64,000 nucleotides of DNA from UBA8941 sp963780545 (GCA_963780545.1 CAWACK010000022.1:4620-68619); one strand, 5' to 3'. Shown: positions 46,033-54,844, counted from the stretch's first letter. Numbers and translations are program-made. The notes: generated from the letters alone by a model not told the origin.

Positions 46033-47334
46033 TCACGCTATCCTCGTGAACTGTGGTCTAGCTTTGGGTTTGATGGTGACGTTCACCATGGCGCCGGATC
46101 GCAGGAGTCCCAGGGTGACCTGCTGCCCGGGTGAGACGTGTTCCTCGACGTATGAGACCCAGTCGTCGTATGTCTCGACCCTGTGGCCGTTAACGGAGAC
46201 CACGATGTCTTTGGCCGTGTAGGTGGTTTTACCTGACGTTGTGGTTATTGTGGCGGATTTGAGGCCGGCGGCGTCGGCAGCGGAGCCGGCTGTGACGTTG
46301 GTGATCATGAGCCCGAGTTGATCCGGCGCCACGTTGAGGATGTGGTAGTAATTTATGGCGTCCCTGCTTAGTTCGAGGGCGTTGAATCCGAAGAGTGGGT
46401 GCTCGTAGGTGCCCTTGGCGATTAGGGCCGGCGCGACGCGGCGCGCGATGGTGGATGGGATGGCAAAGTTGATGCCGTAACCCGTCCCGGCGTTGGTTAT
46501 GCCGAGCACGTCGCCGGATAGGTCCATGAGTGGCCCGCCGGAGCTCCCGGGGGCTATGGTGATGTCGAGCTGCATCGAGGCTACGACGAGCGGGACGCCA
46601 TTCACCTGGATGAGCTTGTTGAGCTGGCTTATATGGCCCGAGGAGAGGCTGCCGGTGAGGCCGAGGGGGTTCCCCACGGCGACGACATCCTGACCCACCG
46701 AGGCGGATGAGCTGTTACCTAGCCTCAGCGGGGCGGCGTCAGCCGGCATATTGGAGACCTTTATTATGGCTACATCCGAGTAGGGGTCTGAGCCGACAAC
46801 AGTTGCGTTGGCTACGCTCCTGTCGTAGAACTCGACCTCGAGCCTTGACGTCCCGTTCACGACGTGCCAGTTAGTCAGTATGTGGCTGCTGTTGTCGTAG
46901 ACGAAGCCTGAGCCCTGGCCCACATCGGACCTGATGACCACCACGGATTTGTAGCTCTCCTTGTAAACCATGGCTGGGGTCTGCTTCTCGTGTGCCTCAA
47001 GCGTCGCGTTGAGGGACCTGAGCCCCGCGTTTAGGGTGCCGTTGACGGAGGCCAGCTTCCCCGATATGGAGCTGAGGGTGTTCCTCAGCTCCGTTATCTT
47101 GTCGCCCTGGGTGTTTAGCTGGCCCTGCAGGGATGTGATGTTCTGTCTAAGGTTGGCGAGGTCTGTCTTCACGCCGTCGATTGCGGCCTTGTTTGCGTCG
47201 CTTGCCTCCTGCGCCGTCCTCTGATAGCTATAAAGCAGAAGGGTGTTGACTCCCGAGAGGAAAAGGGAGGCCACTACGAGGATCGTGAGGATCGTCCCTT
47301 GCTTGCTTGACATGGTTTTGAAGAGAACAGCCAT
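46033..47334 (-). CDS. Membrane-anchored S1C (HtrA/Deg-like) serine protease with PDZ domain
   Basis: 433 aa. Helix (13-36) anchors it. Then a coiled-coil stalk (40-118) of heptads such as LANLRQNITSLQGQLNTQGD and the trypsin-like domain with His157 (NWHVVNG), Asp187 (YSDVAII) and Ser265 (APGSSGGP). A PDZ domain follows from about 325 (LGLMITNVTAGSAADAAGLK). This is the extracytoplasmic quality-control layout: it degrades misfolded exported proteins. A truncated relative is at 2351-2920, and a scrap of a relative's C-terminus at 45462-45533. The start may be the second Met (SSKQGTILTILVVASLF). Confidence 0.92.
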   Translation of the reverse strand: MAVLFKTMSSKQGTILTILVVASLFLSGVNTLLLYSYQRTAQEASDANKAAIDGVKTDLANLRQNITSLQGQLNTQGDKITELRNTLSSISGKLASVNGTLNAGLRSLNATLEAHEKQTPAMVYKESYKSVVVIRSDVGQGSGFVYDNSSHILTNWHVVNGTSRLEVEFYDRSVANATVVGSDPYSDVAIIKVSNMPADAAPLRLGNSSSASVGQDVVAVGNPLGLTGSLSSGHISQLNKLIQVNGVPLVVASMQLDITIAPGSSGGPLMDLSGDVLGITNAGTGYGINFAIPSTIARRVAPALIAKGTYEHPLFGFNALELSRDAINYYHILNVAPDQLGLMITNVTAGSAADAAGLKSATITTTSGKTTYTAKDIVVSVNGHRVETYDDWVSYVEEHVSPGQQVTLGLLRSGAMVNVTIKPKARPQFTRIA

Positions 47335-47543
47335 CGATATAATGCTTCACGACCTCACGCGGCGCACGCCGGTCAGAAGGCGAAGCTTAAGGATTATCCG
47401 GTCTCCGCTCCCGTGATTGTCCATGTTAGCCTTGGGTTGCCTGTACGTGCGCTCCGTAATTATTCAACATAGATAATCAAGTGCATGCAACTGTTCTAAA
47501 ACGTAGTTCTAAATAACCTTGTTTCAAATATGATGGAGTCGAG

Positions 47544-47798
47544 ATGTTAAACGCGTTTCCTTGGCGAGTTCTAATGAGAGCTGGGTCCCGAGGATACTCG
47601 AATAGCAATGCCAGTGAAAGGATGAATAGGTCTCGGCTATACCAATTATTTACATTCATCATAGCTACGATTGGTATCTTCTTGCTGTATATTGGGCTCG
47701 AGTTCAATGTTCCTGTGTTAAGTCTGTCAGCGGTAATTGTTTTGTTGCTCGGATTTGTTTTCATGATTGTTACTAGCAGATTTATTTTTAGCGATTAA
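47544..47798 (+). CDS. Small two-helix membrane protein (84 aa)
   Basis: The likeliest start is the internal ATG giving MNRSRLYQLFTFIIATIGIF. Helices at about residues 34-52 and 58-78. Short charged ends. No family recognised. Confidence 0.5.
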   Translation: MLNAFPWRVLMRAGSRGYSNSNASERMNRSRLYQLFTFIIATIGIFLLYIGLEFNVPVLSLSAVIVLLLGFVFMIVTSRFIFSD

Positions 47799-47816
47799 TT
47801 TTGGGAGCCTCGTTTA

Positions 47817-47890
47817 TGCGCGCGCGATGGGTGAAAAAGTTTGCGCGCTCACGACCAGCGTCGAACCTATGGCGGAGAGGAAGCGCGCGT
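47817..47890. repeat. Three CG tracts
   Basis: TGCGCGCGCGA (47817-47827), TTGCGCGCTC (47841-47850) and GCGCGCGT (47883-47890) lie in the 143-bp gap between a small membrane gene and the convergent HTH gene. Confidence 0.65.
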
Positions 47891-47941
47891 TGCCTTGTCT
47901 CTTTATTGTTTATGACTGGTTTTAAATGGTCTTAATCCCCA

Positions 47942-48304
47942 TCACCGGATTTGGGGGCAAACCCGGGCACTACACGGGCCCCTCACCCTCTTACAGAACC
48001 CACCCTTCTCAAACCTACATACCTGACTCAACTTCTCGAAACTCAGCGAAACCACACCCGTCGACGGATTCGGAAGCACCCCGGACACCCTGCCAACGCT
48101 GACTGGGGCCGAGTAGGTGAATCTTGGCCTCCCCCGCCCCTTCGCGGGCTGCTTGCTCTTCGTTATTATCCCCTGGTCCTCGAGTGAGTCGAGGTGATGT
48201 TTCAGTGTGTTGTGGCTGAGCTTGACTTCGGCTAGGATCTGGTCGAATTCCTTGGGTTTGCCGTCTCGTAGGTGGTTCAGGATCTCGATGTTAAAGGGGT
48301 CCAT
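47942..48304 (-). CDS. ArsR-like winged-helix regulator with Cys-rich tail
   Basis: 120 aa. MDPFNIEILNHLRDGKPKEF, VKLSHNTLKHHLDSLEDQGI and KGRGRPRFTYS form a winged helix of ArsR type (recognition helix SHNTLKHHLDSL). The C-terminus CRFEKGGFCKRVRGPC plus SARVC has four or five Cys and could bind zinc or an Fe-S cluster, giving a redox- or metal-responsive regulator. ATG start at 48304, with promoter-like TTTAAAA to its right. Confidence 0.8.
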   Translation of the reverse strand: MDPFNIEILNHLRDGKPKEFDQILAEVKLSHNTLKHHLDSLEDQGIITKSKQPAKGRGRPRFTYSAPVSVGRVSGVLPNPSTGVVSLSFEKLSQVCRFEKGGFCKRVRGPCSARVCPQIR

Positions 48305-48353
48305 TTGATGCTTTATTTGGCAAATTGATATTTAAAACCATTTAAAACCGTTC

Positions 48354-48381
48354 TTGATCAATTTCGGCACAAGGCAGCGTG
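48354..48381 (-). mobile_element. Remnant of a DDE-element terminus
   Basis: The minus-strand sequence CTGCCTTGTGCCGAAATT resembles the terminal repeat of the 26.6-kb element (CTGGCTTGTCCCGAAATT, two mismatches). It is followed outward by GCGTGCATG. Only the tip of an element remains. Confidence 0.5.
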
Positions 48382-48417
48382 CATGACTAAAGTCATGGGC
48401 TTTCTGGGGAATTTTTC

Positions 48418-48460
48418 GTAAGAACTAATCATCCGTTGAGCTTAAAAGTAAAGTTTCCAA
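48418..48460 (+). repeat. Copy of the zinc-ribbon promoter region
   Basis: GTAAGAACTAATCATCCGTT plus the TTAAAAGTAAAGTT stretch repeats the upstream region of the 59-aa zinc-ribbon gene (minus strand, 43605-43645) with two or three changes. No zinc-ribbon gene follows here. A looser third likeness (GTGATTAGTTCTTGG) is at 41661-41675. The TTTAAAAGT core is the probable TATA box. Confidence 0.6.
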
Positions 48461-48502
48461 CGCAGATACCTGTGGATAGACGACAGACAATTAAGTCGGT
48501 AC

Positions 48503-48511
48503 CGCGCGCGC
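48503..48511. repeat. CG tract in a fragmentary region
   Basis: CGCGCGCGC lies within a doubtful 62-codon frame (48436-48624) that starts in the duplicated promoter copy and continues after the tract as unrelated coding-like sequence (SIDINIAMSQGVNELTMRKI). Confidence 0.6.
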
Positions 48512-48607
48512 TGGGAGTAATAGGTTATACTTCACTTAGCAGCATCGACATCAATATAGCGATGAGTCAGGGCGTCAACGAGCTGACTATGCGGAAGATC
48601 AAGCGGG

Positions 48608-48808
48608 ATGAATTTCATCGATAGGTTAAGGTTTAAACAGGGTGAACCCGTTAAGATAGGTGATTTTAGGCTCGAGGCGTGGAAGGATAAACTGCCGCTT
48701 TATCTTTTCAAGTGTAATGTGCACGGTTACGTAATCGACTATCCTAATGGTCATTTCATGCGTTTCATCTGCCCATTCTGTTTCAATGAGGGGAAAAGGG
48801 CCTTTTAG
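48608..48808 (+). CDS. Small zinc-ribbon-type protein (66 aa)
   Basis: ATG start. PVKIGDFRLEAWKDKLPLYL leads to FKCNVHGYVIDYPNGHFMRF, then ICPFCFNEGKR. One Cys-x-x-His and one Cys-x-x-Cys pair would form a zinc site. Archaeal proteins of this shape are common and uncharacterised. Lies between tracts 48503-48511 and 48845-48857. Confidence 0.6.
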   Translation: MNFIDRLRFKQGEPVKIGDFRLEAWKDKLPLYLFKCNVHGYVIDYPNGHFMRFICPFCFNEGKRAF

Positions 48809-48844
48809 ATGAATGATATTTGCGCGTAGTTCGGAACAATAATT

Positions 48845-48857
48845 CGTGCGCGCGAAC
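48845..48857. repeat. Alternating CGTGCGCGCGAA tract
   Basis: Right-hand neighbour of the small zinc-ribbon gene and left-hand neighbour of the helical-protein fragment. Confidence 0.65.
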
Positions 48858-48876
48858 GAGGTAGAGGTCGATAGGA

Positions 48877-49118
48877 TCAGGAATGCACGTGTGAGTTATT
48901 TTGGATTAAAGGGTTGACTTTAATGAGAGAAGATAGGTTGATCCCCTTCGGTTCACCGTAGTAGCTGTTCGATTCTGCTTCCCCCCTATTGACCTCGAAT
49001 AACCTTATCGCCTCCTCGGGGCCAACACTGAGGCATATCTCTAGGAACTCGGTGAGGAGGTCACCGGGAACAAGTGATAGGAGCTTCTTCAGCCAGTCAA
49101 GCATCCTGACCGGCCTCA
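48877..49118 (-). pseudogene. C-terminal scrap of a paralogue of the 169-aa helical protein
   Basis: Reads RPVRMLDWLKKLLSLVPGDL, then TEFLEICLSVGPEEAIRLFE and YYGEPKGINLSSLIK. It aligns with VREYAKKFISILPSEFLIHF, VLGFEKTIRRIELQKGEADQ and FFGEPSGFDPSFF of the neighbouring intact gene (49169-49678). Likeness begins right after the tract GCGCGCTCGCGCGTG (49120-49134), before which unrelated codons run. This is the remnant of a tandem relative. Confidence 0.75.
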
Positions 49119-49134
49119 GCGCGCTCGCGCGTGA
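49119..49134. repeat. Alternating tract at a paralogue breakpoint
   Basis: AGCGCGCTCGCGCGTG separates the paralogue scrap from the end of the 169-aa gene. Confidence 0.75.
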
Positions 49135-49168
49135 ACACAGCATATAGAGCCTATAGAAGCAGAAAGCA

Positions 49169-49678
49169 TCAGTTTTTTTCCGCAGCAAAGAAACTTGGGT
49201 CAAAGCCACTTGGCTCGCCGAAAAAATCTTTCTGATCCGCTTCACCTTTCTGCAATTCAATCCGTCTAATAGTTTTCTCGAAGCCTAGGACTAGGAGGTT
49301 CTTGTAGAAGTGTATAAGGAACTCGCTGGGCAGGATGCTGATGAACTTCTTCGCGTACTCCCTCACTCTCCCTGGTCGGTTCATCATCGCGTCGAGGGCT
49401 TCAATCGCCGGCGTGGCGACGTTGGTCCCGATGTTTTGGAGTGGCGTGAAATATGCGACTATATCAACGGCCTTAGCGAACATGAGCGCATTCGTCTTAG
49501 TTTCTCTCAGGGAGTATGTTTCGTTGGCTGTTGGTTTAGGTATCGACATATTGAGATCGATTGCTTCCTTTATCGTCTGCCTCATGCCGTAGTCCAGGTT
49601 TTTCTCGGCTTTCGGCAGTGTATCCGCCAGACGAAGGAACTCACGTCCTACCTCATTTTTGATTTTCTCCACTATCAT
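49169..49678 (-). CDS. Helical protein of unknown family (169 aa)
   Basis: Overlaps the end of the coiled-coil gene by four bases (ATGA at 49675-49678), so it is co-translated. All-helical prediction: IVEKIKNEVGREFLRLADTL and AIEALDAMMNRPGRVREYAK, then a conserved C-terminal block ending FFGEPSGFD that is shared with the neighbouring scrap. That scrap suggests the gene once existed in two tandem versions. No family recognised. The coupling implies it binds or assists the coiled-coil protein. Confidence 0.7.
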   Translation of the reverse strand: MIVEKIKNEVGREFLRLADTLPKAEKNLDYGMRQTIKEAIDLNMSIPKPTANETYSLRETKTNALMFAKAVDIVAYFTPLQNIGTNVATPAIEALDAMMNRPGRVREYAKKFISILPSEFLIHFYKNLLVLGFEKTIRRIELQKGEADQKDFFGEPSGFDPSFFAAEKN

Positions 49679-51362
49679 TGTTTTCGTCTCAGCTCCAGCT
49701 GTTTGGCCAAGGAGTTTAACGCCGTCTGAAGGTCTGCCATGCCGTTCCTCTCCAGCCAGTATCCAGCGCCTTTCAAAGCATTTGAGAGGGCTAAAAGTCC
49801 CGTAGTCCTGTCGACCGGCTCATTTTGAATGACTCGTAGAATATGATCACTGTGCCTGTATTGGGCCACCAGCTTGCCAGCCTCATAGGATTCATTCATA
49901 GCTTTCTCGACCTCACCGGCGGCCGACAGGATTGTCTTCTTCGCCTCCTCGCCGGCGTCGGTGATTACCCGCATAGCCAATATTGACCTTGTCTTGAGGC
50001 CTGTGGCAGGATCGTCTATGACGCTGTTTAGCTTGCTTGTGGCCTCTCTCGCATTTTTCGCTGTTGCGGTCAAGTCGTTTAGAGAATCTACGACTGACTT
50101 CGCACCATCGGAGATCAGCGTCTCAAGCTCTGAATTGAGCCTACCCTCAATCAACTTCATCTCATTGATCTTAGCGGATAGCGTGTTCTCCTCAGTCTTC
50201 AGGGCCCTCAACCTGGCTGATGCTTCGGCCTCCTTGGCAGCAACGAGGCCTTCAAGCCACCGAGCCTCGTCATCTCCGCCACGAATGTTGACAGGTTGCA
50301 GCCGGAACTTGCCAGCGCCTCGCTCCACACGATGAGCTTGTTGCCATCGATGCCGAGTCTCCTGAAGTCATTTATTGCTTCGAGCTTCTTTCGGTTAGCC
50401 TCCACAGTCAGCTTCATCTTTTCATGCTCTTCCCTTAGGTCAGTGATATCTTCCGAGACCCTCCGCTTTACCTCCTGGAGGCGCTTCAGCTCGTACTCGA
50501 GGCCGAGCTTGGCATTCCAGTTCAGCTGCAGATCGCTCTCGATCTTGGAGATTGCGTCCCTCTCGGAGAGGCCGTTCTCCCCGCCGATGCGGACCGCTGC
50601 GTCGACCACTGCTTTCACGTCGCTCGCCTCGAGTTTGCTTTCCCTCATTATCCTGATCTCCCTGACGAGGGGTTCGTTCTCCGCTATCACGTCGTTCAGG
50701 GTCTTCGCCTTCTCGTCGAGCTCATCGACGGTTCGCTGCTGAGACTCTGCTGCCTGTTGAAGCCTTTTTACCTCTGACTCGTGATCAGATATCCGTGTGA
50801 AGACTTCGATGACTTTCGTGGGATCGAAGTTGAGCCTCGACAAACTCAACAACACTGAACTAACCTTGTTGAGGTCTCCCAGCTCAAAGTCGTATTTTTC
50901 AAATTCATTCTTGAGCTTGACAAACTCTGCTAGAAGAGTGTCCGTTGCGCCGGCGTCCTCCGTCGCCTTCCTCATCTCCTCCCGGAGGGAGGCAACCTCA
51001 GAGGTGAGGGATTCTCTCTTGGTTGAGAGATCGTTGATTTCCTCTTCGGCGGCCGCCTTCATCTGGGATAGCTCGATGAGACCCAAATCTAACGTCTGCC
51101 TATTCGCCTCGCCCTCGGATATCTTCCCCTCAAGCTTCGAAAGCTGATCCGAAGCGGCGGAGATCTTGCTCTGCAGCTCACCCAGCTTTATTCGGTCCCT
51201 CTCATACGTTGGGCCAAATTCCGGATAGAATAAGCGGAGTGTCCTATAGAGCGTGTTACCGCTTCCGTACTTCTCCACAAGCTTCTCCCAGGCCATGAGG
51301 TGGCGCATGTCCTCTGACGCCAGTTCTACAACAGTACCCTTGCCCTCATTCCTAGCACTCAA
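49675..51362 (-). CDS. Long coiled-coil (SMC-like) protein, one frameshift
   Basis: Two overlapping frames make one product of about 560 aa. Frame one runs from a TTG at 51362 (MRHLMAWEKLVEKYGSGNTL is a better N-terminus from 51308), through heptad-rich coiled coil (KLGELQSKISAASDQLSKLE, AAEEEINDLSTKRESLTSEV). It reaches VWSEALASSGCNLSTFVAEM, and near 50250 a one-base shift leads to GLVAAKEAEASARLRALKTE and the TAA at 49675. The globular segments are an N-terminal about 60 aa, a middle about 30 aa (FDPTKVIEVFTRI, DASDVKAVVDAAV) and a C-terminal helical part. There is no Walker motif, so it is not a true SMC. Confidence 0.7.
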
Positions 51363-51716
51363 CTCTATTCACCACCCTCCGTTTACGAGCACCTCTCTCC
51401 GCGTTTCTCACATTCTCCTCTTGCATATCCACGCTCATCCACCTCCGGACGCTGCTCAACTGCTCATAGTGCGGGTGGCCCTGCTGCGCTGCACCAGTCA
51501 ACGCCATGGATGGTGCACCATGGCGAAGGTGTGTAACTCGCAACACCGCAGTCGCAGGTGCACTCCCTGCACTCCGCACTCGGGGAGAAAATGAGGATAA
51601 GAGGAGAAAGGGAGAGGATGAAGAATAAGTGGAGACCCCTGTGGAGAAAAAGAGGGAGCCCAGTGGACCAACCGCCAGGGGACCCGACGAACATACGCAT
51701 GTACACGCATACCACA
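51363..51716 (-). other. Unclear region between two overlapping-gene blocks
   Basis: Several frames are open on both strands. The minus frame 51352-51717 starts in a TGATG overlap with the stop of the 161-aa gene. It ends as PHYEQLSSVRRWMSVDMQEE and NVRNAERGARKRRVVNRV, overlapping the next gene start, so a small linking gene is possible. A competing minus frame (51464-51745) has a membrane helix and a Cys-rich end (ECRECTCDCG, PWCTIHGVDWC). Composition is odd (Ser/Leu-rich), and I cannot decide. Confidence 0.35.
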
Positions 51717-52202
51717 TCAAAGCCATCCCCCCTTCCTATGGTCAACCACTATGTCCCATAAGCGACAACGACTCAGAACTAGATCTAGTTCAACTCCCCT
51801 CAGTGTTCTGTCCCTCCGCCACAGCTCCACCGCCCCGAGGAGAATCCCGAGCCAGTGATCGTCTAAAGCTGCGGCGCTCCACCTGAAGCCACCGGCTCTC
51901 AGGTGACTCCGAATGAATAGCCCGACACCGAGCTGGCCTCCGTCGAGGATGATCCAGGCCCTCCCCTCCGAGAGGGCCCCGCTGACCTTCCCGACGCATT
52001 CACCGATGTTTGCGGCGAGGAAGCGCGCCGCGCGGCACATCTCCTCGACGGTGATCGGCTCCGGCGTCATCCTCATCCCGCTGAGGATCATCTCCTCATC
52101 CGCCGCCTCATCCTCCCGGCAAACGTAGCCGCCCCCCGCGAAGGCGTCGGCCCAGCCCTCGAAGCCCGGCTTCTCCCCCGGCCACGGCTTCACGCCCTTC
52201 AC
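51717..52202 (-). CDS. Hypothetical protein (161 aa) in AAA+ operon
   Basis: Start overlaps the previous gene by four bases (52199-52202). A helical middle (ITVEEMCRAARFLAANIGEC) is followed by beta strands (RAWIILDGGQLGVGLFIRSH) and FRWSAAALDDHWLGILLGAV, ending CRLWDIVVDHRKGGWL. No family recognised. High G+C and Gly/Arg-rich composition match the two genes upstream and differ from the coiled-coil gene downstream. Confidence 0.65.
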   Translation of the reverse strand: MKGVKPWPGEKPGFEGWADAFAGGGYVCREDEAADEEMILSGMRMTPEPITVEEMCRAARFLAANIGECVGKVSGALSEGRAWIILDGGQLGVGLFIRSHLRAGGFRWSAAALDDHWLGILLGAVELWRRDRTLRGVELDLVLSRCRLWDIVVDHRKGGWL

Positions 52203-52660
52203 CTCAGCCTCAGCCTCCTCGACTCCCGCAGCTCAACATCGACGTCGAGCGCGTAGACGTCGCCGTACCCGACCCGGCCACCCCTGCCGAGGCGATACGC
52301 CAGCGAGTCGAAGAAGCCCTCACTCATGACCGCCTCATGCAGGCCGGTAACCGAATCGTACCCAACCTTCTCAAAGTCACCCTCCACGCGGAGGGGGACG
52401 ACCAGCTCCACGGGTTCCACACCCGACTCAGGGTCAGCGGGCCCGACCCCACGGTACAAGAGCTCCCCGTCGACTCCCAGCGTGAAGCACTCGGATGTGA
52501 ACCCAGCCTCATCCTGCACCCGCCCCCTATGAATCACTACGGGCCCCGGGCCCTGACCCGCGTACAGCAGGAAGGCCTCCATCCTCCCAGGCTCCCGCAG
52601 CTCACCGAGCCTGCTCAGGATCCCCCTCCCGAGGAGGGCCCTGCCGCCTGCGCCCCGCAT
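52199..52660 (-). CDS. Hypothetical beta-rich protein in AAA+ operon
   Basis: 153 aa from 52660, but the ATG at 52582 (MEAFLLYAGQGPGPVVIHRG) starts 20 bp after the ATPase stop and is a better start. It avoids a 59-bp overlap and gives 127 aa. Strand-rich: GFTSECFTLGVDGELLYRGV, VEPVELVVPLRVEGDFEKVG, YGDVYALDVDVELRES. No family recognised. Conserved-looking order with the ATPase suggests an adaptor or substrate. Confidence 0.6.
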   Translation of the reverse strand: MRGAGGRALLGRGILSRLGELREPGRMEAFLLYAGQGPGPVVIHRGRVQDEAGFTSECFTLGVDGELLYRGVGPADPESGVEPVELVVPLRVEGDFEKVGYDSVTGLHEAVMSEGFFDSLAYRLGRGGRVGYGDVYALDVDVELRESRRLRLR

Positions 52661-53966
52661 GCGTCAGAGCCTCCCCCCACGGATTCCTCCTGAGGTTCTC
52701 CAGCACCGCTCCCGTCGTCACGGGGACGCCATCCATGACGCAGTCCTCCACCGCCGCCCTGATCTCGGCGCCGCTGCAGGCAGACGCCCCAGCCACCTCC
52801 ACCGCGTTGACGACGCCCCCGTACTTGGACGAGAAGTGCTCAACTATTCTGGCCCTCTGCCCTTCATCCGGCAGCGCCACCGTGATGACGGGGCCGAACC
52901 TTCCCGGCCGAACCAGCGCGGGGTCGAGTGCCTCGGGGCGGCTCGTCGTCGCGATCACCACCACGTTTCTGCTGCTCCCCACCCCGTCGAGCAGCCTGAG
53001 AAGCTCATACACGGACTCGCCGCCGCCCTCCCTGCTCAGCCCAAGCTCATCGATCTCATCAGCCACAAGCAGCACACGCTTGCCGCACCCCTCCACGAGC
53101 TTCGACAGCATCCTTACGAGGCTCACCCAGTCATCCCCCCTCGTGAGGTTGAACCTGACGAACTCGGAGTGAGCCTCCGCCACCATCTTCGCGATCATCG
53201 ACTTGCCGCAGCCGGGCGGCCCAGCCAGAAGGACGTGCCTTCTCATTAAACGTGGATCCTTGCACCCGAGGACCAGCTCACACCGCCGCACGACCTCATC
53301 ATAACCCGCAAGCTCGATCTCCCCCTCCTCAAACGGCATAAGCCCAGCCACCCACCGGAGCACAGCCTCGTAGAAGGGCTCAAGCCGCAGCTTACATAAA
53401 CCAACCAGCGCCAGCGACGAGAGGCCCCCAACGTCCCCAGCGCCCAGCTCTATGTACGCTCCGCCCTCAACTTGCAGAAACCTAACCGCACAACCTGCTC
53501 TGCCAAAGATATTCAGCCGAAACAAACTGTCATAAAACTGAGCATCCACACCAGGGATGAGGTCATCAAGATTGCCAACGGCCACTGGAAACCCCACCCC
53601 CTCGCGGAGCCTCAGAAATACTCCTACACCTTCACGCCGACCATCCCAGTACCGTGCCCTCACGACGTACCTGACCGCGTCCCCGAAGCCCTCAACCGCA
53701 AGCTTATGAAGCCCCTTGAGGGAGCCAGTGTCAACCTGCTCAAGCTCATCGACAGCCACGGTACGAAGTGCCTTCAGTTCCCGCGACTTTCGATCAGCAG
53801 CCCTCTCAGACTCCACCCTACGATAACCTTCGAGGATAGTCTCAGCAAACATCCCCACAAACCCCCTAAACTTATCACAGTCAACATCACAATTCCTCGC
53901 GAGAAGACCATTTTTAATCTCATTTATTCTTTCCTCGATGGGTACCTGAGCCTCTGATTTTTCCAA
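52602..53966 (-). CDS. AAA+ ATPase (Cdc48/proteasomal-ATPase-like module) with novel N-domain
   Basis: 454 aa. Residues 1-235 are an unrecognised N-terminal region: helical 1-95, then beta-rich 100-185, such as RYWDGRREGVGVFLRLREGV. The AAA module follows. Walker A is GPPGCGKS (249-256), Walker B LLVADEIDEL (299-308), sensor 1 TTSRPE (340-345), arginine finger RPGRFG (353-358). The helical lid (about 365-425) has the usual SGAEIRAAVEDC. It is a single-ring ATPase that would remodel or unfold a partner protein. Next two genes downstream overlap or follow within 20 bp, so they are probable partners. Confidence 0.85.
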   Translation of the reverse strand: MEKSEAQVPIEERINEIKNGLLARNCDVDCDKFRGFVGMFAETILEGYRRVESERAADRKSRELKALRTVAVDELEQVDTGSLKGLHKLAVEGFGDAVRYVVRARYWDGRREGVGVFLRLREGVGFPVAVGNLDDLIPGVDAQFYDSLFRLNIFGRAGCAVRFLQVEGGAYIELGAGDVGGLSSLALVGLCKLRLEPFYEAVLRWVAGLMPFEEGEIELAGYDEVVRRCELVLGCKDPRLMRRHVLLAGPPGCGKSMIAKMVAEAHSEFVRFNLTRGDDWVSLVRMLSKLVEGCGKRVLLVADEIDELGLSREGGGESVYELLRLLDGVGSSRNVVVIATTSRPEALDPALVRPGRFGPVITVALPDEGQRARIVEHFSSKYGGVVNAVEVAGASACSGAEIRAAVEDCVMDGVPVTTGAVLENLRRNPWGEALTHAGRRRQGPPREGDPEQAR

Positions 53967-54038
53967 ATACTATCACGCCCTTAACCAAATAGACGAAAAA
54001 AGTTTATCTATGTTCTTTTTCATGAATATAGGGTAAAA

Positions 54039-54761
54039 ATGGATATAGGGCTCCTAAAGGAAATCAAGAAACCACAAATTACTGTCCTTAAGACCCTAGC
54101 CCTAGATGGGCCTGGCAATATACAGGAATTGCATAAAAGGATCGAAGTCGGAACAGGTTACTCCTACGTGACTACCCTCAGAGCTGTAAGAGAACTTTGG
54201 AGTAAGAGGTTGATCTTCCTCTCCAACATTCAAGATAGAGGACCAAAAAGCGCGCAGGAGTACAGCCTCTTTACAGTCGGCATAGCCGCGTCATTCCTCC
54301 TCTGTGATCTTAATAATGAATTAAACAAAGTCTGCGAAAACTGGGGAACCCTAACTCCAAACGCGGTCAAACACTTTCAAGACTTTGAGAAAGCCGGAAT
54401 GGGCGACCTAGCACGCCGTGTGTTAGGGGATGTAATTGTTTTACACCTATCTTATACGCGGAAGGCATACGAAAAAGCAAAGAAGGAAATGAGCGAACTC
54501 TTTTGCATTCCAATGGAATCGCGCCCCTACCTCAAAATACAGTTTGATCTATTCGACCGCCTCTTCCTAAAGTTGATGTTAGATCGATGCTTTTTTGAAG
54601 ATTTAGACTACGAGCCGGTGATCTCCATCGTAAATAGTGACCCCGCATACAGGGTCTTTTGGAAGGACTACATTGAAAGGCTCAGATTCGACGTAAAAAT
54701 CTTTAGAGAAGCAGGAAAGAAGTTCCAGATTGCATCAAGCACCCAGAACGAAATTGTCTGA
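54039..54761 (+). CDS. Winged-helix regulator-like protein (240 aa), divergent from the AAA+ operon
   Basis: N-terminal winged helix: KKPQITVLKTLALDGPGNIQ, RIEVGTGYSYVTTLRAVREL and KRLIFLSNIQDRGPKSAQEY. It is followed by about 150 residues of mostly helical sequence of unknown family (ARRVLGDVIVLHLSYTRKAY, FDLFDRLFLKLMLDRCFFED). The 72-bp A/T-rich gap to the divergent ATPase gene (TTTATCTATG, TTTTTCATGAATATA) must hold both promoters. It is the natural candidate for controlling the operon. Confidence 0.75.
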   Translation: MDIGLLKEIKKPQITVLKTLALDGPGNIQELHKRIEVGTGYSYVTTLRAVRELWSKRLIFLSNIQDRGPKSAQEYSLFTVGIAASFLLCDLNNELNKVCENWGTLTPNAVKHFQDFEKAGMGDLARRVLGDVIVLHLSYTRKAYEKAKKEMSELFCIPMESRPYLKIQFDLFDRLFLKLMLDRCFFEDLDYEPVISIVNSDPAYRVFWKDYIERLRFDVKIFREAGKKFQIASSTQNEIV

Positions 54762-54767
54762 TACAAA

Positions 54768-54780
54768 GTGCGCGCGTGCA
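54768..54780. repeat. Alternating GTGCGCGCGTGCA tract
   Basis: Right edge of the tract-free 49.14-54.77-kb block. Confidence 0.7.
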
Positions 54781-54844
54781 ATACCCCTCCAAACAAATCA
54801 TTAATAGTTTAAATCTCCCACAGATACACGCAGAGGTGAAGTAG

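Noticed and set aside
50296..51147. Plus-strand Ser-rich frames over the coiled-coil gene
   Set aside because: Antisense of heptad-rich coding sequence gives Ser/Leu-rich shadows; codon use fits the minus frame.
52659..53957. Plus-strand frames over the AAA+ gene
   Set aside because: Walker A/B and the arginine finger place the gene on the minus strand.
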